Below the pieces are notes generated by a model. That model was not told the DNA's origin and did no database searches. It saw nothing but the letters and a program-made list of their open reading frames with translations. From NCBI GenBank assembly GCA_036835325.1, contig DAITMF010000080.1, forward strand, positions 1 through 10,094: a stretch of DNA of 10,094 nt. The letters run 5' to 3'. The position numbers and the translations under genes were made by a program. The stretch is from CAMCHP01 sp036835325. GTDB taxonomy: Bacteria; Bacteroidota; Bacteroidia; Flavobacteriales_D; Sanyastnellaceae. This document shows, piece by piece, positions 1-5,551 of this stretch (its first letter is position 1; every line of letters begins with the position of its first letter).

Positions 1-153
1 GAACAGCGCGTTGTAAAGGTTGGTGAATGCGTTTGTCCACGACACCCCGGTTGGAAGTCCTACAGCATTCTCGTCTACATAAATCACAGCTCCTGTAGCG
101 AACTTGGTAGTTAACAAAGTGAGCATAAAAACGGCGAAACGAAGCACTTTCAT
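1..153 (-). CDS. Exported protein, N-terminal fragment (beta-helix-type surface protein likely)
   Basis: The reverse strand reads 51 uninterrupted codons from ATG at 153-151 to the window edge, so the C-terminal part is missing. The N-terminus is a plain signal peptide: Lys and Arg near the start, a hydrophobic run to about residue 15 (LRFAVFMLTLL), then a polar stretch with a likely signal peptidase cleavage site around residues 19-22. The mature start reads IYVDENAVGLPTGVSWTNAF followed by TNLYNALF. This closely resembles the opening of many Bacteroidota secreted right-handed parallel beta-helix proteins, which typically begin YVDxxAxGxxxGxSWxNAxxxLxxAL and often carry a C-terminal secretion signal. 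Seen: signal peptide and opening motif. Inferred: beta-helix fold and surface or secreted location. Substrate or role cannot be stated. It lies 115 bp downstream of asnB on the same strand. Confidence 0.75.
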   Translation of the reverse strand, partial: MKVLRFAVFMLTLLTTKFATGAVIYVDENAVGLPTGVSWTNAFTNLYNALF

Positions 154-179
154 GGGTTAGGTATTGAAAGGAGTAAAGC

Positions 180-228
180 TCGTTCACGGCAACGGGGAAG
201 TAGTCACCCGATTGGGTGATTTGAACGA
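180..228. terminator. Nested inverted repeats between asnB and the exported-protein gene
   Basis: An outer pair TCGTTCA (180-186) and TGAACGA (222-228) encloses an inner hairpin TCACCC-GATT-GGGTGA (204-219), which extends by a G-T and an A-T pair to 202-221. Read on the minus strand it lies about 40 bp beyond the asnB stop and about 25 bp before the next ATG. It could be a weak terminator for asnB or a leader structure of the exported-protein gene. There is no T tract after either stem, so a simple intrinsic terminator is not well supported. Confidence 0.3.
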
Positions 229-268
229 ACTCATTGACTTTGAAAGTGCAATCTGGGGCAGGTACAAT

Positions 269-2143
269 TTACCCCTTGCCGTCATCCAACCAAACGGCTA
301 AGCAAATCAGCGCCCAGAGCTTGTGCACGTGGTTGGCTCTTTCGGTCATGTGTTCATCCCAAATGCGGGTGATTTCGCTGCGGTTGAACCATCCGGTTTG
401 GGCAAGTTGTCCTGAAAAAACACGGTCGTGTGCCCACGATTTCAGGTCATTTCGCAGCCATTCGTGCAGTGGAATGCCGAATCCGCGTTTGGGCCGAAGG
501 TGGATGTTGGTATCAATGTGCCGCTGCGCCAAGGTTTTTAAAATGTGCTTCGTTCCCGTTTTGAATTTGGCATCGGGATGGATGCTGAACGCAAACGCAA
601 GCAGTTCGCCATCCAAGAAGGGCGAGCGCACTTCCAAGGAGTTGTACATGGATGCACGGTCAAGTTTGACGAGGTAATCGTTCAGCAAGCGCGTGTTGAG
701 CGAGGCGGCCATGATCTGGTCGATAAGCGGTGCGCCGTCGTACTCTGCAAAGCGGTCGGCGAGGTAACGGGTACCGAAGCCGCTGCGGGCATCGTTGAAA
801 TCGGGGTGGTACAGGTTGTCGGTTGAAAGCCATCCCATGTCGCGGTGCATCATTTGTTCAGGCGACCACTTGAGGAAATCGGCATACGAGCCAAGGTTCT
901 CGCGCCTTTTGCCCAGTCGTGACTGCAGCTTATCGAGGAACACAGCGGCATCTCTGCGCATCCCCGCAGGGAAATCCACTCCAAAACGCCAAGCGCGGTA
1001 AGCCCGATTGTATTCGGTGTAGCCGCCGAAGAGCTCGTCTCCGCCATCGCCTGAGAGCGCCACCGTCACGCTGCCCTTAATGGCTTGGCACACGAAGTGC
1101 GAGGGAAGCAAACTGCTATCGGCGAAGGGCTCACCAACCGCATTCAGGAGATCGGGCAGCACATCAACAACGTCGGCATTGACCGTAATTTCGTGGTGGC
1201 GCGTGTTGTAGCGCTTCGCCACGATGGCCGCATCGGGCAGTTCGTTCATGGTTTCGTGCGCCATGCCAACGCTGAAGGTATCGATGCGTTGATCGCTTTG
1301 CTGCGCCATGAAGGCCGTGACCAAGCCGGAGTCGATGCCTCCGCTGAGGAAGCACCCCATGGGCACATCGGCATAACTGCGTCGGTCGATGGCGGCGCGC
1401 AAGAGCGTTTCGGTGCGTTGAAGAATGTTTTCTTCAGACAGATCAACGTATTCATCGGGCAGCTCCAGCTTCCAGTAGCAGTGCGATTCAACGTCAAGTG
1501 TGGTGTGATCACACCGCATGAAATGTCCGGGCTGAAGCTGCTTCACTTCGCGCCAAACCGTGTGCGGCTGCGGCATGCAAAGTTCGGTGAAGTAGTGATC
1601 AAGCGCTTCGAAGTCGACGGTCAGCTGCGCCTTTCGCACCGCATGAATGGCCCGCAGATCGGATGCAAAAAGTAGCTCGCTTGCAGTCGAGTACACGTAG
1701 AGCGGCTTCTTGCCAAGCTGGTCGCGGACGAGCACTGTATCCCCGCGCGCGAAATCGGTAATGGCGAAAGCAAACATGCCCTCCAAGCGGTAGAGGAGCG
1801 CCTCAAGGCCCCAGTGTGCATAGCCGTGGAGGATGACCTCGGTATCGGTTTGGGTGGTGAAGTGGCAGCCGGCGCCTTCCAATTCGCGCTTGAGTTCTCG
1901 AAAGTTGTAGATCTCACCGTTGTACACCACAGCCAATTGGTGATCGGCGCTGCGCATGGGCTGGTTGGCGTGTTCGCTCAGGTCAACGATGCTCAATCGA
2001 CGGTGACCAAGGGCAACGGGCGGGGCGATGAGGCTATCGCCGAAATCAGGACCGCGGTGCTGCATGAAGGGCAGCATGTGGTCGATCTCGTTGCGAAGAT
2101 CGTCTTCAGAAGCCTGACGAATGGAGCCACAGATGCCGCACAT
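269..2143 (-). CDS. asnB: Asparagine synthase (glutamine-hydrolysing), AsnB type
   Basis: Converts aspartate, glutamine and ATP to asparagine, glutamate, AMP and PPi in the cytoplasm. The 624-residue protein has both expected domains. The N-terminal Ntn glutaminase domain starts MCGICG, with Cys2 becoming the catalytic N-terminal residue after Met removal; glutamine-site residues are visible as R49 (HRRLSIVD), N75 and E77 (VVYNGEIYN) and D100. The synthetase domain has the ATP pyrophosphatase loop SGGIDS at 267-272, SGDGGDELFGG at 364-374, and the C-terminal block DRASMYNSLEVRSPFLD at 495-511. The frame stays open upstream to 2266 (a TTG), but the Cys2 requirement fixes the start at ATG 2143. 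The length is longer than the E. coli enzyme (554 aa) and fits the clade of about 620 aa that occurs both as housekeeping AsnB and in surface-polysaccharide loci. A polysaccharide role cannot be judged because the left flank is missing. All key residues are present. Confidence 0.95.
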   Translation of the reverse strand: MCGICGSIRQASEDDLRNEIDHMLPFMQHRGPDFGDSLIAPPVALGHRRLSIVDLSEHANQPMRSADHQLAVVYNGEIYNFRELKRELEGAGCHFTTQTDTEVILHGYAHWGLEALLYRLEGMFAFAITDFARGDTVLVRDQLGKKPLYVYSTASELLFASDLRAIHAVRKAQLTVDFEALDHYFTELCMPQPHTVWREVKQLQPGHFMRCDHTTLDVESHCYWKLELPDEYVDLSEENILQRTETLLRAAIDRRSYADVPMGCFLSGGIDSGLVTAFMAQQSDQRIDTFSVGMAHETMNELPDAAIVAKRYNTRHHEITVNADVVDVLPDLLNAVGEPFADSSLLPSHFVCQAIKGSVTVALSGDGGDELFGGYTEYNRAYRAWRFGVDFPAGMRRDAAVFLDKLQSRLGKRRENLGSYADFLKWSPEQMMHRDMGWLSTDNLYHPDFNDARSGFGTRYLADRFAEYDGAPLIDQIMAASLNTRLLNDYLVKLDRASMYNSLEVRSPFLDGELLAFAFSIHPDAKFKTGTKHILKTLAQRHIDTNIHLRPKRGFGIPLHEWLRNDLKSWAHDRVFSGQLAQTGWFNRSEITRIWDEHMTERANHVHKLWALICLAVWLDDGKG

Positions 2144-2323
2144 ACCCGAATGTTGTGGGTTTAAAGGTAGGGAAAGGGACGGATGGGTGGCTTGCCCGGG
2201 ATGAATCTGCTTGAATGCAACATCGTTTGCGTTTTTCTGACCATTTTCAAAGAATGTATAGCGCAATTATTGCCGTCTAATTTGCGATTATATTGCAACA
2301 CCAAATCTCAATGAAACACAGCT
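2144..2323. promoter_or_regulatory. Divergent promoter region between asnB and the Crp/Fnr regulator
   Basis: This 180-bp region separates two divergent start codons. On the minus strand TACCTTTA (2169-2162) matches the Bacteroidota -7 consensus TAnnTTTG in all but the last base, 18 nt before the asnB ATG; no good -33 TTG is seen at the usual distance. Toward the regulator, TATATTGC (2289-2296) is a weaker -7 candidate. The AT-rich right half holds a pair of related inverted repeats, GCAAT-T-ATTGC (2263-2273) and TTGC-N9-GCAA (2282-2298), possible binding sites for the neighbouring regulator. Box assignments are inference from consensus. Confidence 0.45.
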
Positions 2324-2905
2324 ATGAACGATCATCATTTTTTAAATCGGGTATTCGAGAAATCAGGTATGACACCTGAAGAAACCACGCAAGTAATACC
2401 GCACTTCAAACGCATTTCATTCGAGAAGAATGACTACTTGTTGGAGGCCGGAAAAACCGCCGGACATTATTGGTTTGTTGAAAGCGGATTTATACGGTCG
2501 TTTGTAATTGATTCAGAAGGCAACGATATCACAACCAATTTTTACTCGGTAGGCGAGATTGTGATTGATTGGCCATCGTTCTTTCTTCGTTCACCAACGC
2601 GCGAAAACATACAAGCCTTAACCGACTGTGTATGCTGGCAGCTTGATTTTGACACCTTCCAAACCCTCTTTCACAGCATACAGAACTTCAGAGAGCAAGG
2701 TCGAACCACCTTGGTGAGCAGTTATTTCGCATTGAAACGGCACAGCATCTCGATGATTACAGACCAAGCCAAAGAGCGCTACCTGCGTTTGCTCAAGGAA
2801 AAGCCGCACATTGTGCAAAACGTGTCACTGAAGCACATTGCTACGTACTTGGGGGTAACTGACACCTCATTAAGCCGGATTCGAAAAGAGATTGCCAGCC
2901 AATAG
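2324..2905 (+). CDS. Crp/Fnr family transcriptional regulator
   Basis: A 193-residue protein with the Crp/Fnr architecture: an N-terminal cyclic-nucleotide-binding-type beta-roll (about residues 25-110, with FEKNDYLLEAGKTAGHYWFV and the GEIVID turn at 77-82), a long dimerisation helix (about 112-155) and a winged helix-turn-helix (about 167-191, VSLKHIATYLGVTDTSLSRI). The phosphate-binding cassette of true cAMP receptors is not conserved and there is no four-Cys iron-sulfur cluster; the only cysteines seen are C102 and C104. The signal is therefore unknown. Aligned to FNR and CRP, the recognition helix keeps Ser184 and Arg185 but has Asp180 and Thr181 where CRP has Arg and Glu. This short form is common in Bacteroidota and usually regulates adjacent genes. 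It is the first of four co-directional genes, with a perfect palindrome just after its stop, suggesting control of the downstream three and perhaps of itself. Confidence 0.92.
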   Translation: MNDHHFLNRVFEKSGMTPEETTQVIPHFKRISFEKNDYLLEAGKTAGHYWFVESGFIRSFVIDSEGNDITTNFYSVGEIVIDWPSFFLRSPTRENIQALTDCVCWQLDFDTFQTLFHSIQNFREQGRTTLVSSYFALKRHSISMITDQAKERYLRLLKEKPHIVQNVSLKHIATYLGVTDTSLSRIRKEIASQ

Positions 2906-2909
2906 TTTT

Positions 2910-2927
2910 TCTTGCCATATGGCAAGA
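2910..2927. promoter_or_regulatory. 18-bp perfect palindrome, candidate Crp/Fnr-type operator
   Basis: TCTTGCCATATGGCAAGA is identical to its own reverse complement over 18 bp and starts 5 bp after the regulator's stop codon, 54 bp before the YCII gene. The core TTGC-N6-GCAA has the same half-site spacing as the E. coli FNR (TTGA-N6-TCAA) and CRP (GTGA-N6-TCAC) sites, with C in place of A at the fourth position. A second short inverted repeat, GCAC-N5-GTGC, follows at 2933-2945. Seen: the palindrome and spacing. Inferred: that the upstream regulator binds it to control the downstream genes. A terminator is less likely, since no T tract follows and a perfect palindrome leaves no loop. Confidence 0.5.
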
Positions 2928-2980
2928 TTGAAGCACGAATTGTGCCTGAAGTTTGCGTCAATAATCAACCATAAACATCA

Positions 2981-3334
2981 ATGGATATGACACAACTTCA
3001 TGAATTCATGCTTTTGTTCAGGTTTGATCTGAACGCCTCTACTCCGCAACCGGAAGTTGAAGCTGAAATGCACAAACAATGGGGAAGCTTTATTGGTAAG
3101 CTGGCGATGAGCGGTGCCTTGGTTGGAACACATCAACTGGGTGACTCAGGTAAAATCTTGAACAGCACCGAAACGCTCGATGGCGTGCACAGTGCCGAAA
3201 ACTCGGTTCTGGGAGGCACTTTACTTCTCAAAGCCCCAACCATTGAGGCGGCGGCTGAACTGGCGAAAGACTGTCCGATCCTTGCGATGGGCGGCACAGT
3301 TGAAGTGAGAGACGTAATCCAGGTAACCCTTTAA
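2981..3334 (+). CDS. YCII-domain (YciI-like) protein
   Basis: A 117-residue cytoplasmic protein with the YCII fold signature: an initial strand HEFMLLFRF (residues 7-15), a helix around WGSFIGKLAMSGALVG (34-49), a GGTLLLKAPTIEAAAELAKD segment (78-97) and the closing CPILAMGGTVEVRDV (98-112). YCII proteins are small dimeric alpha/beta-barrel proteins; some members act as dehalogenase-like or unassigned enzymes, and most have no known substrate. Starts at 2981 and 2987 are both possible, and neither has a Shine-Dalgarno sequence. It is 75 bp after the regulator, with the palindrome in between, and only 12 bp before the SRPBCC gene, so it is probably the first gene of the regulated unit. The family assignment is firm; the function is unknown. 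Confidence 0.87.
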   Translation: MDMTQLHEFMLLFRFDLNASTPQPEVEAEMHKQWGSFIGKLAMSGALVGTHQLGDSGKILNSTETLDGVHSAENSVLGGTLLLKAPTIEAAAELAKDCPILAMGGTVEVRDVIQVTL

Positions 3335-3346
3335 TGAATCACTAAA

Positions 3347-3889
3347 ATGAGTACTAAAATGATTGTAATTGCACTTGTAGCCGCGCTGCTCGCGTTCATC
3401 GGATTTGGTTTGTACAAAGCCAGTGGTTTGAAATCCATCCGCATTGAGAAAAAGGTCACCATTCAAGGTGATAAATTTGAGGTGTTTAACATGGTAAAGT
3501 ACCTCGGCAACTTCCCGAAATGGTCGCCGTTTTTGGCGCAAGACCCGGAACAAAAATTCGAAGTAAAGGGAACCGATGGTACGGTTGGGGCCCGTTACCA
3601 TTGGGAAGGAAACAAGGGCAAGGACCTTGGCTTTCAGGAAATCGTGAAAATCGAAGGCGAAAATTTCGTCGGAATGCGCTGCGACATCCAAAAGCCGTTT
3701 GTGGCCAAACCTACCTTCGATTACACCTTTAAAGAAACCGGAAACGGCATCGAAGTAACGCAAGATTTCCAACTGGAGTCAGGTCTCGTCGACGCGTTTT
3801 TCATGTGGCTTTTCGGTGCAAAAGCCGAAATGGAAAAGACCAATCAACAGGGCATGGACCTGCTCAAGAAAGCCGTAGAAGGGCAATGA
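3347..3889 (+). CDS. Membrane-anchored SRPBCC (START-like) family protein
   Basis: A 180-residue protein. Residues 4-23 (KMIVIALVAALLAFIGFGLY) form one hydrophobic helix, either a membrane anchor or an uncleaved signal. Residues 30-178 match the SRPBCC / polyketide-cyclase-like fold: a first strand with IRIEKKVTIQG (31-41), the helix-loop FEVFNMVKYLGNFPKWSPF (44-62, with the typical WSPF), a central sheet (VGARYHWEG, LGFQEIVKIEGENFVGMRC), and a long C-terminal helix (about 152-178) that closes the hydrophobic ligand cavity. The fold binds hydrophobic small molecules; the ligand is unknown. The N-terminal anchor would place the cavity at the membrane surface. Its stop overlaps the next start as ATGA (3886-3889), indicating translational coupling. 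An alternative in-frame ATG at 3359 would lose only four residues. Confidence 0.85.
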   Translation: MSTKMIVIALVAALLAFIGFGLYKASGLKSIRIEKKVTIQGDKFEVFNMVKYLGNFPKWSPFLAQDPEQKFEVKGTDGTVGARYHWEGNKGKDLGFQEIVKIEGENFVGMRCDIQKPFVAKPTFDYTFKETGNGIEVTQDFQLESGLVDAFFMWLFGAKAEMEKTNQQGMDLLKKAVEGQ

Positions 3890-4527
3890 CAAGCGTTGCC
3901 TTTGGTGTTTTGACTCTTTTGTTCCTCGCCGTTTTTGCGCATGCAAGCGGCTGGAACAAAAGAGTCGTTCTTTATTCACTGGTTTGGACTCTACTCGCAG
4001 GGGCCTTGTCGCTCAGCGGGTTCTTTGAAAACACCGGCACCACTCCACCGCGCTTTTTGGGCATACTCATTGGCAATTTTGCTTTCATGCCTGCAGTTTG
4101 GTATTCACTAAAGCAAACCGCGCTGAATCAACTGAGGTTGATCAGCGTGCACATCGTAAGATTGCCGGTCGAACTTCTTCTGTTCGACTTGTACCTAGCA
4201 AAAAAGGTACCAAAATCGATGACCTTCGTCGGAGGGAATTACGACATTGCCATTGGACTGAGCGCAGTGCTGATGGTGCTTTATGGCTTACTAACTCGAA
4301 GGCAACTGCCGAAGAGGCTCTTGCGGATTTGGAACATGGTTGGTCTTTTATTTCTATTGAACATCGTTGTAACCGCAGTGCTTTCGGCTCCTTTGCCCTT
4401 TCAAACCTTTGCCTTTGACCAACCCAACGTCGCGGTTCTGGAGTTTCCGTATACCCTTTTACCTGCCTTCATTGTGCCGGTTGTGTGCTTGGCTCACTTT
4501 CTCTCGTTGGCTCGACTAAAGCCTTGA
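3886..4527 (+). CDS. Polytopic membrane protein of unknown function, conserved in Bacteroidota
   Basis: A 213-residue, strongly hydrophobic protein with about seven predicted membrane segments (near residues 2-20, 25-46, 57-73, 85-104, 121-137, 148-168 and 185-207). The start at 3886 is chosen because it overlaps the SRPBCC stop by four bases (ATGA); the frame stays open upstream to 3805 only as a shadow of that gene. Polar or charged residues within or near helices look family-like: H89 and R92 with LPVEL (94-98), then MTFVGGNYDIAIGLSA (112-127), and FDQPNVAVLEFPYTLLPAF (177-195) before the last helix. I recognise this as a widespread uncharacterised Bacteroidota membrane protein family, from memory of similar sequences, but know no function. 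The coupling to the SRPBCC gene suggests the two act together at the inner membrane. Confidence 0.8.
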   Translation: MTSVAFGVLTLLFLAVFAHASGWNKRVVLYSLVWTLLAGALSLSGFFENTGTTPPRFLGILIGNFAFMPAVWYSLKQTALNQLRLISVHIVRLPVELLLFDLYLAKKVPKSMTFVGGNYDIAIGLSAVLMVLYGLLTRRQLPKRLLRIWNMVGLLFLLNIVVTAVLSAPLPFQTFAFDQPNVAVLEFPYTLLPAFIVPVVCLAHFLSLARLKP

Positions 4528-4762
4528 CAAAACACATACCAAAGCATCGGGGTTGTTGATCATATTCGCCAAGTGATTGACCACTTTAGGTTTTGTCTGC
4601 CCGCTTCCACAGGGCACCGGTAACCCCTTTTCCCTGCTGCATGAAAAGTTTACCGAAGGCCTGTAGTTTGCTGTACAGAGAGTGCAGCTTCAATCTGAGA
4701 ATTAAGCAAGTTTTTGACGGAAATGTGTAACAGTATACGAAACGGATAAGCGCACCTTCGCA
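4528..4762. other. Intergenic region between the regulator cluster and the BON operon
   Basis: About 235 bp with no convincing gene. It holds a weak inverted repeat TGCCC-N9-GGGCA (4598-4616) followed a few bases later by a short pyrimidine run, which could end the upstream cluster but is poor as a terminator. TAGGTTTT (4587-4594) resembles a -7 box but lacks a -33 TTG at 17-23 bp. A CTGTA/TACAG pair at about 4662-4679 is probably chance. A reverse-strand open frame spans this region and is discussed under rejected items. Confidence 0.4.
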
Positions 4763-5476
4763 GTGAGGTTGATACTTTATCAACCGACTCGGTTCGCTCA
4801 TCCATCCTCCATAAAAAATAACCAAGAACTAAAGCAAGACGTTGAACAAGCGATTCAATGGGAGCCTGTGATGGCCTCTGCTGAAATTGGCGTCGTGGCC
4901 AAAAATGGCGTCATCATTCTTTCGGGCGTGGTTGACAGCTACGTGAAGCAGCTTGTGGCTGCACATGCAGCAAAAGGGGTTGACGGCGTTAAGGCGCTCA
5001 CCAACAACTTATTGGTGAAATTGGCCAAGGGCCAAACACTGACTGATGTTGAACTCGAAGCGAATGTTAAGGCCGCTTTGCAGGCCAATGCCCTGGTTTA
5101 TAGCTGTTCACTTCGGGTGCAGGTCATTGCCTCGTGGGTGACCCTTGATGGAGAACTGCCTTGGAATCACCAACGCGAGGCGGCGGTGAATGCCGTCAAC
5201 GCGCTCAAAGGCGTTCGGGGCGTGACCAATAACGTCGTTATCAAACCCGTTTCGCATGACCTTGCTGACCCCCACCTTGTGCAAAAGGCGCTCGGGCGAA
5301 ACTGGGCAGTGGCCAACTGTGACATACAGGTTGACATGAGTGAGTCAACCGTTTACTTAAAAGGTTCGGTTGATGCCCTCTGTCAACGAGAAGAGGCCGA
5401 ACGCATCGGGTGGAACACTCCGGGTGTCGGACACCTGAGAAACGAAGTTGAGGTGAAATTCGTTTACGCCTTTTAA
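4763..5476 (+). CDS. Triple-BON-domain protein (OsmY-like domains)
   Basis: Three BON domains follow each other at about residues 20-87, 94-162 and 168-234, counted from the GTG at 4763. Each shows the alpha-beta-beta-alpha-beta pattern with the central glycine: NGVIILSGVVDSY (48-60), SWVTLDGELPW (124-134) and STVYLKGSVDA (195-205), each ending in a GVxGV- or GVG-like turn. BON domains bind phospholipid or other ligands and are often osmotic-stress related. No signal peptide is seen, so it is probably cytoplasmic, unlike E. coli OsmY. The start is uncertain. Relatives usually begin close to the sequence KNNQELKQDV, which here is preceded by ATA (4811), not ATG; the nearest conventional in-frame starts are TTG 4769 and GTG 4763, and the extra 16 residues look non-coding and contain an inverted repeat. 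It leads a three-gene co-directional set with a DUF308 and a SOUL protein. Confidence 0.85.
   Translation: MRLILYQPTRFAHPSSIKNNQELKQDVEQAIQWEPVMASAEIGVVAKNGVIILSGVVDSYVKQLVAAHAAKGVDGVKALTNNLLVKLAKGQTLTDVELEANVKAALQANALVYSCSLRVQVIASWVTLDGELPWNHQREAAVNAVNALKGVRGVTNNVVIKPVSHDLADPHLVQKALGRNWAVANCDIQVDMSESTVYLKGSVDALCQREEAERIGWNTPGVGHLRNEVEVKFVYAF
4767..4785. promoter_or_regulatory. Inverted repeat resembling an FNR box, upstream of the BON domains
   Basis: GGTTGATA-CTT-TATCAACC is a perfect 8-bp inverted repeat with a 3-bp spacer. The core TTGAT-N5-ATCAA is one base longer than the E. coli FNR consensus TTGAT-N4-ATCAA. It lies inside the putative N-terminal extension of the BON gene, 26 bp before the ATA codon at the conserved protein start. 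This favours a reading in which the extension is untranslated and the repeat is an operator or leader hairpin. Binding by the Crp/Fnr protein at 2324-2905 is possible but unproven, and the half-site differs from the TTGC palindrome beside that gene. Confidence 0.4.
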
Positions 5477-5509
5477 CTGCACAAAACCTTTTTTACCGCC
5501 CCCTCTAAC

Positions 5510-5535
5510 AACCGATGAACCCTTGGCCATCGGTT
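5510..5535 (+). promoter_or_regulatory. Hairpin in the BON-DUF308 intergenic leader
   Basis: AACCGATG (5510-5517) and CATCGGTT (5528-5535) form a perfect 8-bp stem with a 10-nt loop. It sits 33 bp after the BON stop and 16 bp before the DUF308 start. No long T run follows, so full termination is unlikely; partial attenuation, an mRNA-processing or stability element, or a site affecting DUF308 translation are all compatible. The stem bases are seen directly; the role is inference. Confidence 0.35.
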
Positions 5536-5551
5536 TCAAACCCGCCATTCA

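Noticed and set aside
1085..1675. 196-codon open frame on the plus strand inside asnB
   Set aside because: It is fully antisense to a well-supported asnB, resembles no known family, and arises from the codon bias of the real gene.
2144..2266. N-terminal extension of asnB to a TTG at 2266
   Set aside because: The enzyme needs Cys as residue 2 for glutaminase activity, so the extension would abolish the catalytic N-terminus; the sequence is non-conserved promoter DNA.
3221..3772. 183-codon minus-strand open frame across the YCII-SRPBCC junction
   Set aside because: It overlaps two recognisable genes on the other strand and its translation shows no known domain.
4598..4616. TGCCC-N9-GGGCA stem as a terminator of the regulator cluster
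   Set aside because: Five pairs with a nine-base loop and only a short pyrimidine run after it; too weak to call.
4586..4825. 79-codon minus-strand open frame in the intergenic region before the BON gene
   Set aside because: It is Lys-rich and somewhat protein-like at its C-terminal end, but it overlaps the BON gene start, has no recognisable family and no clear promoter. A decayed gene remnant cannot be excluded; a protein search would decide.
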